Source: Heliocybe sulcata
Taxonomy: Eukaryota; Basidiomycota; Agaricomycetes; Gloeophyllales; Gloeophyllaceae
DNA: 64,000 bases
Direction: 5' to 3'
Assembly (NCBI GenBank): GCA_004369045.1
Contig: ML213506.1
Location: forward strand, 932,264 to 996,263
Positions 36,801 through 49,701 of the stretch are shown here, piece by piece; position 1 is the stretch's first letter; each line of letters opens with the position of its first letter. Position numbers and translations under genes: made by a program. Below the pieces are notes generated by a model, which had not been told where the DNA came from, did not search any database, and was given only the letters and a program-made list of their open reading frames with translations.

Positions 36801-39800
36801 GAGGAGCGTTCTGCGCCGGGGGTCGACGATGGAAGGCTTCTCTGAATGCACCAGCTTCAGCAATCATGTGAGACGGCAGCGTCTGTAAAAATCCGTCATC
36901 CTGATCCAGTAATACAGCTTGCCGCAAGTTAGCATCAAGACTAGCTATGATGCTTGCTGCGTCCATCTCCGCCGGAGCGGCCGGTGGTCGCGATCCCTCC
37001 TGTGCTTGCCGCACTCTCTCCATGTTCTCCTGTTGGATAATCTCTGCGCGGATCTCGGGAGGCAAGGCATCAAGGAACTCCGGACTGATTTGGGAATCAG
37101 TAGGTCGTTCGACTCTCGCAGCTCGCTGCTCGCGAACATGCTGGTTCAGAACTTCTTCCCGCATGTCGTCCGGAAGCGCTTCGAGGAAAGTAGGATCTAT
37201 GCCGGTGTCCGTGATATCGACCGCGCTCCCATGGATCATGACAGTCACCCGTTCTGCAGTAGCCGACGCTGCAGCTTGAGAAGTAGTGGCTTCAGGTGCA
37301 GGGTTGCCCTCACTACGCTGCTCTGCCTGTGCAACCCCGACGGACGAAGCATCACCGGGCTCGTTGGGCACGTCAGCCATCTCAATGTCAACGTCCTGTG
37401 GGATGGCAGGTTGAGCAGAGTCAAGGACTGTGGATCCAGACGTGGCAGCCTCCTGGGATGGTTGTCCGGAGTTTTGCCCCTCGGTGCCCTGTCCCTGTGC
37501 AAGACGCTCTTTCTCCTTTCCAGCCTCCTCCTCCTTTTTAGCCTCCTCCTCCGCTCTAGCTTGTGCTTCACGCTGCCTTGCCAGTACCTCTTCCTCCTTC
37601 CGCTTGTTCTCGATCGCAGCAGGGAGAAGAGCCAACAGAATGTGGTTTGCCAACTTATTCAGACGGTCGGACACGGACTTGCCGTGAAAAATCTTGGCTT
37701 GTTCCGCCCAGCGCTGTACGGTGAGCAAAGGTTCGAAGTCGCGAGCTCTCGAGCGACCATCTCTTGGCGCTCTGTCGAGTCTCAAAGAAGCCGAAAGTCC
37801 ACCGCGGGGATGCCGTTGCAGTGGGCCGCGATCGACGTTAAGGACGGCGCCATTAAGTCGGATTTCTTGAGGACCACCAGCACGGCCGGGTGCAAGAACG
37901 TGCTGTATCAACTGAATGGCACCGCCTCCAATGACATCCTCGATTGTTTGGATGAAGTCGCCATAGCCGTTCCCCAGTCCGCGATGAGGCCGACGGGCTC
38001 CCCTCGCTTGGAAAGGAAGGCGATTAACAGGCGGAGAGCTGTCGAGTAAAAGAGGATGAGTGATCGCTTCCGGAGCAGAGGCTCCCATATTGCCGATTCT
38101 TCCGAAGATGGTCATGTCATCGTTGGCTACTGGATACGAGGTTAATACTGTCGAAATTATCAATATTCATGCAAGACTTACTCCCGCGACGACGACCAGC
38201 CCGGTCACTTCCAAAGAGCCACCCTGGAGCCGCCACGAGGTTCGCAATAGCAGGGTTGAAACCGAAGACATCGTCGGCAACGGGCTGGTTCATGTCGTCA
38301 GCCTCCAGAATGCCGATCTCATCGTAGCTGCAAAAATGCTCAGATCGATAGATAGTAGGAATGAGAGATGCTCACTTATCGCCCATAGAGATAGCATCTT
38401 CTTCCTCGTCGAGTTCCTCGTGAATCACGGGGATGTTCCCTGTGCATCGTGGGCATCTATCACATATGCTACAGAAAGCCAACATACCTTGGACGTCCTC
38501 TTCGTCGCCATCCTCGGCAATATCAGCTACATCCTCGCCAGCAGGGACATCCTAAGAGGCAAACGATGATCAGGGAGCAAAGAGAAGTCTGGCAGACTGC
38601 TTACCTGCCAAACGATCTGTGCGTCGTCCTCTTCTTCACCTTCATCTTCCTCACCTTCATCTTCATCTACCTCCGCGTCATTCTCGACTAATCCTTCCTC
38701 CTCATCTTCCTCGGCGTCTTCCCAGCCGCCTTCGGACGCGTCGCTCTCGTTCTCCAGTTCTTCGTTCTCTTCATCCACTTCATCCTCAGAGGTGTCTTCA
38801 CTACCGGTCTCATCGTCCCCGAAGTCCATCTCTATGTCCTCATCCTCATCCTCATCCTCTTCATCCATATCATCCTCCGCGGAGTAATGAACATCCTCCA
38901 TTTCCTAGTGTACTTCAATAATCCGAAAGAGAACGACTAGCCTATTGCACTCACCCCGCCGTACCTATTACAGGACATGAGTTAATTAGGACGTACTGCG
39001 ATGGATGACTGGACTTACATGCCGAGAGAAGAGTTCCTGTAGAGATCTGGGGTCTCTTCCCGATCCAGTCGGTCCATACCTTCATCTTCGTCAGAAAGAG
39101 GCTCTTCCTCAATTATAGCCTTGTCATCACGTGTATCCTTGTTCTTATCCGAGGCTCGACTCATTCGGATGGCGATCTTGGACCTGGTACCCATAAGAAG
39201 GAAATCGATCACTCTTAGTGAATATACACTCACAACTGTTCCAAGGGACGTAGGAGAGCAGTCACTAAACCTCGGACATTAGGATAGTTCAGGTCGACCT
39301 CCCCCAGTGCATTCGTCAGCGCCGCCACGAAGTTTTTCTCGAGCATGATCTTGCCAATGTGAGTAGGGCTCTCGTCTTGAGACTTTCGAGTACCGGTATT
39401 GAACCGCACAACAAGCAGGCGATTGCAAAGATCAGCCAGAGCCAATAGACGGCCGTACCGTAGATCAACAGGTTCGGGACCGGGAAGATCCCGGATAGCT
39501 CGGCCTATAGCCTCGATGACAGTTTTGCGAGTCGTGACCAGATCCTGCGGAATCTCCTTTGTGTCTTCCCCAGAGAAAGTATCTACACAAAGTGCAACAA
39601 CAATAGACATTGCCCAGTTGCAGAGCATGATGCGTTTGCGAGCATCCACACCTGGCTGAGGCTGTATAGTGCCAAAGGAGATCAGGTCAGAGAGAACGAA
39701 ATTGAGGGCGGCGACTTTGTGCTTGTTACCGTGCTCCTTGCTCGGCGTCTGCCCGCGTCGCTTTGGGGAATAGGAGAGGAACGCTGTTTTGCAAACGTCG

Positions 39801-42800
39801 TACGAGAACAGCAATTCTGTCAGGCATTGAATCAAGAAGCACGAGTAACCACTATCAGGTTGACTCGAGTCTCCGGATTCTTTTGCTGTCTCCGTCTCGC
39901 TTAAAGTCGCAGCTGCAGCCTGCGTGGATTCACTGGTGGATGAGCGTGCAAGGCTGGCGTCAGCTCGTTGTTCACCAGCAGGCTTGACTGCATGTTGCAA
40001 TTCTGTGATGAGGAAGTGGACCAACGGCTCGACGAGCGTGCCCCCAGGAGCCGCGCCACCATCGCCCACAGGATCTACTTCCATGGGCACCGGGGTAGTT
40101 CCCTGATTTGTGCTGTGGTTCGTCGCGCTTTTGTCCTCGCCAGGTTTAAGACTGATCTGCCGCACTGTGGAGAAGGGCTGCGAGAGCTGGCATATGGAGG
40201 ATGTCACCTTCAAGAATATCTCCGGGTCACGTAGCGCCAGAGAACTGCATTGTTTCAGATAGCTGCCGACATCCACGACGCGGGTGCGGGGGTGAGATAA
40301 GAATCGCTTGATCTCTTGGCGCATAATGTTCTGCAAAACAGCGGGGTCCTCGATGATGTGACGGATAATGAGTGTAGTATAGGATCGCAAACCGGAGGCA
40401 TGTTCACCGGAGGGGTTGGCCTTGAGGTGCTGCAGGATAAGAGACACGCCATCTCGCCGGACAAGTTGTACCGCTAGTCCATGGTCACAAGTGAGCAGTA
40501 CCAGCAGCCTTGAGACTGAGAGTAGCTCATCACGGGGGAGGCTTGTTACGGCGAGAAGTCGAAGGCAGAAATCAAAGAGCATAGTCTTTGCATCTGAGTA
40601 GTCAGGCCCAGCTGTGAGATTAGCCTTATTGATAGGTTCACCTTCCTTGGGTAAAGCAATAGTAGCGGGCTCCTGGGCCAAGACCAGCAGAGCTTCTACA
40701 ACCAGTAGATGGGACGCCAGCCATTTGGGAACAGGTGGATTGGTGCTGTCGGAGCTTGTAGGTTGGTTTGACAAAAGCAATGCCAAAAGGGTGTCCATTA
40801 GATCTCTTCCTCCGTCAATAGCCTTCGTAACTGTCGTCGGAGACTCATTGAGTACAAGGGCCAGAAGACGACATCGAACGCCAAGAGGCTGTTCTTGAAC
40901 ATCATATGCTTGAGGGGAGAAGCGCTTTATATCATCAATCACTTGACGGATAGATTCAACCTGGTAGCCTTCTGCCCCGCCTATGAAAGCACTGCGCACA
41001 TCGAACGTGAGGGATGGGTGCTCGTCTACTAGGCGGAGGGTCTGACGACCCATCTGAGCTTTCAGAGGTACTCGCGCTTCGTCCAACTCCTTCCTCCATT
41101 CCTGCGCAGTCTTGCGCAGAACATCAGGTGGCTCGGCTTGGGGAGGATCCGCCTGAGTTACATTGGTACCAGGAACGTCCGAGTTCGACGTACTTCCGCT
41201 CGAAGAACCATCGGCCACAGACAGGGGGTTTGCATCCATCGGCGCGTCCTGAGCCGCGGGAGGGATGGGAGCTTCATTAGGCTCGGGATCTGGTGCGAAG
41301 GGAAAGGGATGGGCGAGAAGCATTTCCGTAGCGGCGTTCACATTGTTATGTGCGCGCATCAAAGCGCGCTCAGCGGCAGATCTGGGGAAACCCATATCCA
41401 TAATTTGCCGGACGCGATTGTCGTCCACTACAAATGTGCGGGGAGCAACGTTCGATGGCACCGGTCCTCCAAGTTCGGCAAGGTCAACGAGCTCTTCATG
41501 TTCACCATTTACGATCTGCAAGATGATTTGCACGATAGTCTTGCTCAAGCTTATCGGAGGGAAGGCAAGCCAGGGGGCCTCCCATATCTCCCGCATCAGA
41601 GGCGTAACGGCCAAACGAAGTCTGACCAGGAAGTTATGCGGCTCAAAATACTCTGGGTCCGTCTCTTGTTTGTCGCGCGTGATGGCAAAAGCGGTTTGAC
41701 CAGAATCAAAGAGAGGTTTCGAGGACACGAGCGGCAGCAGCAGGTGCAGTGCCACTTTGAATCCACCATAGGCAGGTACCAAATCCCGCTTCACAGCCTC
41801 TGAGGTCTGGTCGCCCTTAACGGCCGCGTCTGCTATGGTCGGGATCAGGTCGCGGCAAATGGTGAAGACTGCTTCAAGTCCTCCAGCGCGATAGAAAGCG
41901 ATTAACAGCATCGTGTGAAGAGTGCTCTGCGAAGCTCGATCTGTTCACTAAATGTTAGTCAGACGTATCAGGACACTTAGGGAACTCACCATCAATTAGT
42001 AAAATGGCCATTAGACCAAGCATGACCGTATAGTAGGCGAAGGCGGACGGTTTGTCATCTGAAATCTCTCGATAAGCTTCATGTTCCGGAGTGCAAGCAA
42101 AAGAGCGGACCCAGTGGTTTAGGCTCCAGATGCTTAAGCATGACGTTGGCCACTACAGACGCAGCATCCATGATCAGTTTCTTCTGGACAGGGTCCGGAT
42201 TCCGTCTCGTGTAGAACATCTTGACGATGGCTGAAGTCGGGTTTAGGGACGACAGATAATCACTTGGAAATGCGACTCACCCGAGAACAGCGGAGACAGC
42301 GAGCTCGGAATCTGCTTGAGCAGATGATGCAGAGCCTTAGCATTCTGATCCCGAACAGTATCCTTTCCGTGAGTGTCCTTGCCAATGTTCGGGCCCTCTG
42401 GTTGATCTGCCCGAGCTCCATCCTGAACTCCCATTCCATTTGCCGGTGGGAGCATGCCGTCATCGTCCATCAAATCGGGGGACCCGCGAGGTGTCCCTTC
42501 ATCCAGTACGGAATCGGACGGACTAGAGGCAAGGTCGACCCCTTTCGATGCGAGGCCGGCCTTGAAAATGATGTTCTCCCATACACAAGCTCGATGCAAA
42601 GCGCCCAGCTCTGGCACGATCTCCGGAGAACCCCGACCCATCAGAATTTGAAGGAAACCTGATGTCGCGCGGGTATGAGCATAGCTCGCCGTTGCATATA
42701 CTTCTGACAGCAGTGTAACCCGTGTGTGCAGAGTCACGAGATCCCGGAAGCGCCCGTTGGCATCCATAACTTCTTCATCTATTGGTACGCCCCTGGTTAA

Positions 42801-45800
42801 TAACTATAGGCCCCGGGAGCATATGAAGAGACTCACGAGTGATCTCGACCATCGACAAGGTCTTCGACTTGTCTCCAGTTGTGTCCCAGAAATCTTTGGT
42901 CTTGTCCAAGGACTCTTTCACCTTCTTAGCCAGGAAAACGAGAGCATCGTTAGGCGCAGCTTCACCCATAGTCCGAATCACTTGGACTAAAGAATCCGAC
43001 GACACGCTGTTGGCGAAGTCGTATGGCAAACAAGGGAGAGCCGTTAGCCGCAGCAGTCGCTCCATTCCATCCGTGGAAGAGATGAAATCTCTACAATGCG
43101 GCGTGTGCTGAAAGAGCCCTTCCAGGAACTGGGGAGAAACATGAGTAACAGACGTGAGACGTATGAACTGCCGCTCGTACCCTGCCCACTACGTCAATGT
43201 AGTGCACGATAATGTTATCATGGGACTTTGGAATCGATTCATCCGAGTTGCTCGCAGACTCAGGCGACGTAGTGGTGGCGGTAGTAGTAGTAGTAGTAGT
43301 CGGCTCAACTTCCATCGATGACAACCCCGTGTCTTGAACCTCAGCCGCTTCCGTCGGCGCAGCATCGCTCGAGACGGGAGATAGCCCATACCAAGGCCTC
43401 AGGTCATCGGGCACAACATAAGTGTTCCCTAGATCTTCGATCTTCCCGAGTGTGGCCTTGATCGCCTCGAAGACAGGCTGCTTAAGCGAGGGATGATGCC
43501 GGATCAATTCATCGATCGCAGAACCTATGAGGACTGAGTTCTCCTTGTCCTGTAAGACCTTCAAGTGCCGATCTGAGGTGAAGACCGAGAATAGACCGGG
43601 GATAATGGTTGGTCTCGCGGCGAGCTGATCTTGACCAGCTTGGTTCAAGCAAAGAGCTCCGATAGCGTTCGGGATCGCTTGGATGACCTGAGGAGCCAGT
43701 AAGTGATGTCGCACAGCACGTCTCAAAGGGCCCAAACTGCCGTACCTCAATGATCGGCTCAATTCCCGCATCGACTGCCTTGTAAAACGCCTCAGGCAGT
43801 CCAGCCTCTTGGATCACTGCGAGAGAAGTGGGCTCATTGTGTACGAAGGTAGACATGATGTTGATCGCTGCAGGCATCACGTTAATATGAAAACCACAGG
43901 ATTACCGGAGTCAACGAACCGATGGGGAGGACACTGGGACCGAAAAGAATTCGGTTCTCAATGATTTTCTTAATGGACTTGAGGACCGAGGAATCAATGA
44001 GGCCACGGAGACCCTCTGCAGTACCCGATGACTGCATCATGCGATGCAGTGATCGCAGCAGATGTTTGAGAACCGCGGCCCGGGTCACTGACATGTGTCC
44101 TGGAACTGGTTAACAGATAATCGAGCAAGCTCATCCGAAGAGAACCTACCATATGACTTGGTTATGCTGCTGCCGTCTAAGCGGCCATATTCCTTGATGT
44201 CGAAGTCGACTTCATGCTGGTGATCTCGAGTCTCAGCACCCGATAAGTCTGAAATAATAGCGGACTTACCTCGACTCTGTCCACGAGAACGTCGACACCA
44301 CGATTGTTACAGAACAACTGGAAGGCGTTACTGAACGCATACAGAACGTTGTCGACGAGCTGCATGGTCTTCGAGACAACGGGAAGTCGTTGTGGCAGCT
44401 TGTTCTCGATGATCTGTATCAATAGCGGCACGAGACCCGCGCCTACTACCATGTTGCCGCCAGCCGAATGGGATGCAATAAAGGTAACAAAAGACAGCAG
44501 CCCGTCGACAAACGCGTGGGGAAGCGTGGATTCAGGGTTTGCAACGTCGTTGACTGTCTTACGCAACAGCGCCATCAATATTCCATGATTCACACCTGCA
44601 TTGACTGCAGCAAGGACTTCTTGAATCTTGTTTCGATATCTGGCTATCGAATCGAGCGCGGCTATGGCGGCCATCTGTACTGGAGCCGGGACGCCGCGGT
44701 CAAGCTGGAGCAGCTCAGCGATGTGTGTGATGATGTCCAGTTCGTATAGGAAAAGAGCTGCGCTTGCTTGCGACTCTGAGTGGGTGTGGCAGAAGATGCC
44801 AATGGATAGCAGCCGGGCGATCACTAGCTTCTCGCGTTCAGCCTCGCGACCAGAAGCGAGCACCTGTGCCGAGCGGATTCGGCACAGGAGCTCGAACTTG
44901 TCGTCGTCAGGCATAGCGTATGTCTCCATCGCGTCAGCGAGAATCTCCATGGCAGGCTTTGAATCCAGAGTTTGGCTGTCGATGTGAACATGGACAGCGC
45001 CAGAGGTTGCAGAGCTGGTCGATGCCACTTGCGCCTTGCGAGGTGTCTGAGGTGTGAATGGATCATTGTCCTTTTCCTTATCCAAGTCCTTCTCGTCCTT
45101 CTTGTAGAAAGTGAAGTTCACTTCTCGGGCTTCAGACGGTAGATCGCCTATGCGAGCCCTTCCGGTGGCGCTCACTAGGTCTACTAATCCGACGTCATAC
45201 TCCCTGAGATTTGGCCAGCGCTTCGCAAGAGACTGTAGGCGTGGGGTCGAGATGTGCAACGCTTGTGCCACTGATGGCTGCGCAGAGTATTGTTGAGCGG
45301 GACGTAGCAGCAGGTTCAGAGCGAGAGCCAATATATCGAGATCCGCAGTCAACAACAGACTGTTTAAACGCTGTAACAGATATATTAACGGAAGCGATGC
45401 AGCAGAGAAACCACGCACGTCGTAGGAGCTGAATATCTTCCTGTTCGTAGAATTCTCCAATAGTAATCTCTCAAATCTTAGAATCTCCGCAGTCGTCTTC
45501 TTGGTCCTCGGCGTAAACAAGTTGACCTGCACTTTGTCGATGTGATAGTCGTTGATGACCTCCTCGAGGACGGCGTCAAACTTGTTCAGGACCTTCACCC
45601 ACGCGTTGAGGTCCGAACGCGGCCACTTCCAGCTGTCAATCTCTCCGAGGACCTCGGGCAGGTCCTCGTTGGGTGTATCGTGAATCTTGTTGATGAGTTC
45701 CGCCACTTGCGGATGCTAGAGAGCGGGAGAGATCAAGTCAGGCATGGATTCAGGTGAGACAAAAGGGCGCGCACCGGGGGGGCGGCCCTCCTTGACTTGT

Positions 45801-45813
45801 GCTGAATCTTCAT
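33837..45813 (-). CDS. TOM1: Giant HECT E3 ubiquitin ligase (TOM1/HUWE1)
   Basis: A 12 kb gene with many introns; I estimate about 3,600 residues (yeast Tom1 has about 3,270). The start is the ATG at 45813 ([13 protein letters not shown]), spliced to [13 protein letters not shown] at 45718. N-terminal armadillo-like DUF908/DUF913 regions occupy about 42,250-45,700. A UBA domain ([21 protein letters not shown]...MLLAHP) lies near 41,315-41,435. A very acidic linker is at 38,600-38,900. Ubiquitin-binding UBM-like motifs ([17 protein letters not shown] and [17 protein letters not shown]) are at about 37,040-37,210. The HECT domain covers about 33,837-35,100, with [20 protein letters not shown] (catalytic Cys; its codon is split by an intron near 34,001) and the end [10 protein letters not shown]. 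It ubiquitinates excess ribosomal and other proteins. The large plus-strand open frame at 36,919-38,049 is only a shadow. Confidence 0.96.
43278..43310. repeat. (TAG)n microsatellite inside TOM1
   Basis: About six GTA/TAG triplet units on the plus strand encode a run of six Thr, then further Thr after an Ala, on the minus strand in a low-complexity linker of TOM1. It probably varies in length between strains. Confidence 0.8.
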
Positions 45814-46073
45814 GATCGTTCCAGCGACGAAGCCGAGGAGTCAAGTATCTGGATCGTTCTGCTCGCTACGGCCGACGGTAGTCACAATCAAGCAAAGGGC
45901 TTAGTCGCTCAGATCACAGAGCTGACGCGGTGTCCGCGACGCGCAATAGTATTTTGCTAGTACGACATATTTCCCACGTCTACAAGGGTATTCTCACGAC
46001 TTCGTGACATCACGCGTCGCGTCGAAATGAGACGCGTCTCGGTTTCCTACCATACACTTGGTACACTTGGATT
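45814..46073. promoter_or_regulatory. Shared divergent promoter TOM1/SUB1
   Basis: Only 260 bases separate the two start codons, so the core promoters of both genes must lie here. I see no clear TATA box on either strand. Confidence 0.6.
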
Positions 46074-46693
46074 ATGGCCAAAAGAAAGGCGGAATCCACC
46101 AGCGGTGATGACGACGAGCAGCACGATGAGCAGAGCGGATCCAGCTCTGAAGAGGCGGAAAAACCATTAGCGAAGAAGGCCAAACCTAGCAAGGTGCGTG
46201 TCTGAGTGCGGACTCTTGTCGGTGCTCGGTGTTCACATGGCTCGCTCGCTATTAGTTTGCAGCGCCCAGGAAGACGAAGAAGGCGAACTCCGAGAGTTCC
46301 GATGCTGGTGATGACGATGAGGGCGACGAAGTTGAAGTCCGCACATCGAGAGACGGCGAACAGTATGTCGACCTTGGCAGAAAGAGACGCGCCACAGTGA
46401 GACCCTTTAAAGGTACGCGTATTTCGCTCCTATTTAACGAATTACCATCATGAACAATTATATCTAGGGAAAATGTATCTTGATGTCCGAGAGTTCTACG
46501 GGGATGAAGGAGATGAGAAGCCCGGGAAGAAGGGCATATCCTTATCGTCGGACGAGGTACGATCTTGTGCCTGTTGGGTGCTGAGCGGCGCTTTACAATG
46601 GTTATTTCACAGTGGGATACCCTTAAGAGAAGCATTGCAACTATCGATCGCATGTTCACACAAATTCCGTCCGACTCTAAGCGCCGAAAGTGA
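46074..46693 (+). CDS. SUB1: Transcriptional coactivator PC4/p15
   Basis: A single-stranded DNA-binding coactivator of RNA polymerase II. Four exons join in phase: 46074-46193, 46256-46412, 46468-46556 and 46613-46693, giving 148 residues. The N-terminal 75 residues are acidic and Ser/Lys-rich (regulatory, likely phosphorylated). The PC4 domain follows: EQYVDLGRKRRATVRPFKGK, MYLDVREFY, KKGISLSSDEWDTLKRSI, with a basic C-terminus SKRRK. This matches PC4's signature of a basic beta sheet plus the KGISL...WxxL helix. The exon 2 acceptor is the TTAG at 46252-46255; the later CAG would break the frame. Confidence 0.95.
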
Positions 46694-46876
46694 TCGCGCC
46701 TCCGTACTGGACTGACCTATCCATCCTCTAATTGCTTGGATCTCGACACCTCGCTCTGCTTTCGCCCTTGCTGTCCATAACCGCCAGTCAGATGCAACAT
46801 CGCTGTAAACTACAACAAATGTATCTATCCATGTCCGTCTGCCCACGCTATAGCTACAAGCTATTTCCTCTCAACT

Positions 46877-49410
46877 TCACGCCAGGCCAGCAGCCGCCCT
46901 GTACGCACCCTCAAAGCCTAGTGTCCGCAGGCCTCTCAGCCATGCCATCGTTTTGACTAATTGTGCTTTCCAATCCATAGCCCGCTCTACAATCACGAAA
47001 CTTGTATGAAGTCTCTCATAACGCCTAACGTGGCCATAGTCATCGACCTGACTCCGGCATATTTTGAGAGAAGGGCTCACCACCAGCATGCAAAGTACTC
47101 CCACAGAAGACCTACTGAGAAGAGCCCTCGTTCTCGCATCTGGTCTACAAGACGTCTGCGGTCGTCTGTCCAAACTGCGTACGCGCAGTACTTCGCCATG
47201 ATGAGGAATACGCGTATCTGTGAAACCGCGTCGTCTTCTGTAAGAGGGACCAGGGGAAAGTGATGCCTTACATTGGAGTGAGTAGTCATTAGCGCATGAT
47301 CCAGATTCCTGCGAAAAAAGTCTGTGAGCCGGAAAGATCATTGCATGCGAAAGGATCAGTGCGCACCGAGTCAGATCATTCAACTTCAAGACCATGAGTA
47401 CCCTCCTGGGAACTCTTCGCAGAACATCGAACACAGACAGCAAGATGCCCTCATTACTAATGACAGCCTCCCGAATGGCATCCATCTCCTGCTCAGATGG
47501 AGGGCTGATGTCGAGCATACTCGAAGCCCGCTTGAAGGCATTTTGCTCTCCTCTATCGTCTTCTAGTTCATTCTCTTTCAGATTGGCCCGTCCTGCAAGG
47601 TCGTCAACGACAAACTCGCCCAAGTGCGATAGCTCGCGTGGGCGCTTCAGTCCAGCTTACCAGTGATAGCAGCCTCAAAAACAGGGTACTACGCAAATTA
47701 ATTATCAGCCTTCCCTCCTGCAACTACGTCCCGTGCATACTGACCAAGTCAGGCCCAATGTTCCCGAATAGCTGGGCATACTTGCGACGCTCGGCAATAG
47801 TTTCTGGGGTCGCCTTTGCAATCAGGGCCAACCAGAACTTACTATAATTTATCCGCAAAGACGTGTCAAGGTCGAAGTACAGGCCGTGGTCGAGCAAGAC
47901 GATTTCGAAGTTATATGGCGACTTGGACGTCGAAGGTGCTGGTCTAATGAGAAGATTGCCTGGCAAAGATATCAGCTTCAAGAACGAGGTTCAGTACTGG
48001 GCAGTATACCAGGATGAGGATCCTGCGGGACCTCAGCACAAGGACAGACCTTAACATAGACGAAGTACGTACTGCATGAAACCAGCCATTGAGATGCACC
48101 ATCTGGGCAAATATTCGGGCAAGTTCCAGAGACACCTTGTTCCGGTCGATCTGATGATCTGCGAGGTACCTCAAGTCGTCTACACGACCACCCTGGATAT
48201 ACTCCATGATAAGAACTCGCTTCTTTGCCGTCAGAACCTTGGGAATATAGAGTGATGTCCGGATGTTTTCAAAATCCTTCTCCGCTCGAGCTGCATTGCT
48301 TGCTTCAATGGTAAAGTCCATTTCTTTCGGGAGGTTCTCCCGCATTTCCTCGCCGAGCCAGGTGAACTCGAATTCGGGGAACCAGGACTTGATCCATCCT
48401 GCGCTACGATGAGTATCTAACATGGAATATCGAACCCTCGATTCGTACCGAGGGCCACCTCGACCATATTCATATCGACATCACAAAATTCAGCTAGGTG
48501 GGGATGTTGCAGCTAGTGGGGACAGGTCCAGCGTGTTATACGGATAATTAGAGAGGTTCTTGACAAACCTTGACAGCCACACGCTTCCCAGACTCTGTCT
48601 CACGACCGACATGCACCTGCGCCAAACTGGCCACACCTATCGGCCTCGGGTCAAATTCGTCGAAGATGTCCTCTATACGTTTGCCCATATCCAATAGGAA
48701 CAATCTTTCGAGGTCCTCATATGGAGTCGGTTCACACTGGTCCTGCAAAGGTCTCATCGTACTTGTCCATTCCACTGGCAGGACAACTCTACCTCCAATC
48801 AGACACGCAGCGTAACTTTGGGATAGTCACTCACAATGAAGACATGTGCTGGCCGAGCTTGATGAATATGCCTTGGTGTCTCCATTAGTACTACTCTTGG
48901 ATTTCATGAATGTTTCACTTACCTCCGTTTGCCAATAATGCCCTCAGTACTCTGTGCGCGCTCCGCCTATGACATTTCGAATATGCGTCCTGCTTGGCCT
49001 CCGTAGACGGGTAATTGTGCGAGAACGTCAATTTGTAGTCAACGATACCGCGTACAGCAGCATCTGCACTCCTCCCTCAGTCTCATGCCTGCTCGTACGA
49101 TGATGTACTTACAGGCTACCCTCGAACACCGCACGACTGCCAGAACTGAATGTCGAAACGGCTTGTTCGTCTTGTACCCCACAATCCCCGCGCCTCCCAA
49201 GCATAGCGCATAATAAAGAGCCCACGGATGTCTTCGACCAAGGCTTGCGTCGGGCGAAGTACCGCCAAGGTTAGCGTGAGAGGTCGTGGATGCAAACTGC
49301 CGTGTCTTGTTTAGCGAGAGGCGGGGGTGGCAAAGTGGTTCAGCGAGTCCATGCCGACATCGATGAAGAGGGGAAAGACGAGGGCTCTGCCATCTGCAGC
49401 GAGATATCAT
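46877..49410 (-). CDS. ABC1/UbiB-family mitochondrial kinase-like protein
   Basis: An atypical kinase of the ADCK/ABC1 family, most like the ADCK1 and yeast Mcp2 (Cqd2) branch, whose yeast members affect coenzyme Q distribution and mitochondrial lipids. The start is the ATG at 49410 (MISRCRWQSPRLSPLHRCRHG), an Arg-rich mitochondrial presequence. A hydrophobic segment (ALYYALCLGGAGIVGY) follows. Family motifs: IFIKLGQHMSSL region, LPVEWTSTMRPLQDQCEPTP, DPRPIGVASLAQVHVG (the ABC1 Ala-rich loop position), AVKLQHPHL across an intron, KEMDFTIEASNA, VLIMEYIQGGRVDD, HADPHPGNLLIRP and VLLDHGLYFDLD (D-H-G in place of D-F-G). It has at least six introns. It converges with SUB1, with about 180 bases between stops. 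Confidence 0.9.
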
Positions 49411-49701
49411 GGCCAGACTGGTCGTAGAGACATCCGTGCCAAGTCCCAAGCCGGCATCGTCCGTTCAGTGCAAAGGTTGGAACAAACCCTCCGAAATGAC
49501 GTACCTGCTATTTATGGAGGATCGTACGTCAAAGTTAAGATAATATCTTGCACCAAACCTCCGATGTTATGCCATACAGCCCAAGCTACATTTGCAAGAA
49601 AATTGTATCTATTTATTGCAGATACAGAGCAACATGGCAGTGGTACAGATGAAGAATGAGACGATGCGGAGATACTACAGAGGTAGGTACAGTGGGAAAT
49701 G

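Noticed and set aside
36919-38049. Plus-strand frame of 376 codons
   Set aside because: It is exactly antisense to a well-supported TOM1 exon with UBM motifs; its length is a by-product of the codon bias of the real gene.
46251-46262. CAG acceptor at the second SUB1 exon
   Set aside because: Using it shifts the frame to an Arg-rich nonsense reading and loses the PC4 domain. The TTAG five bases earlier keeps phase.
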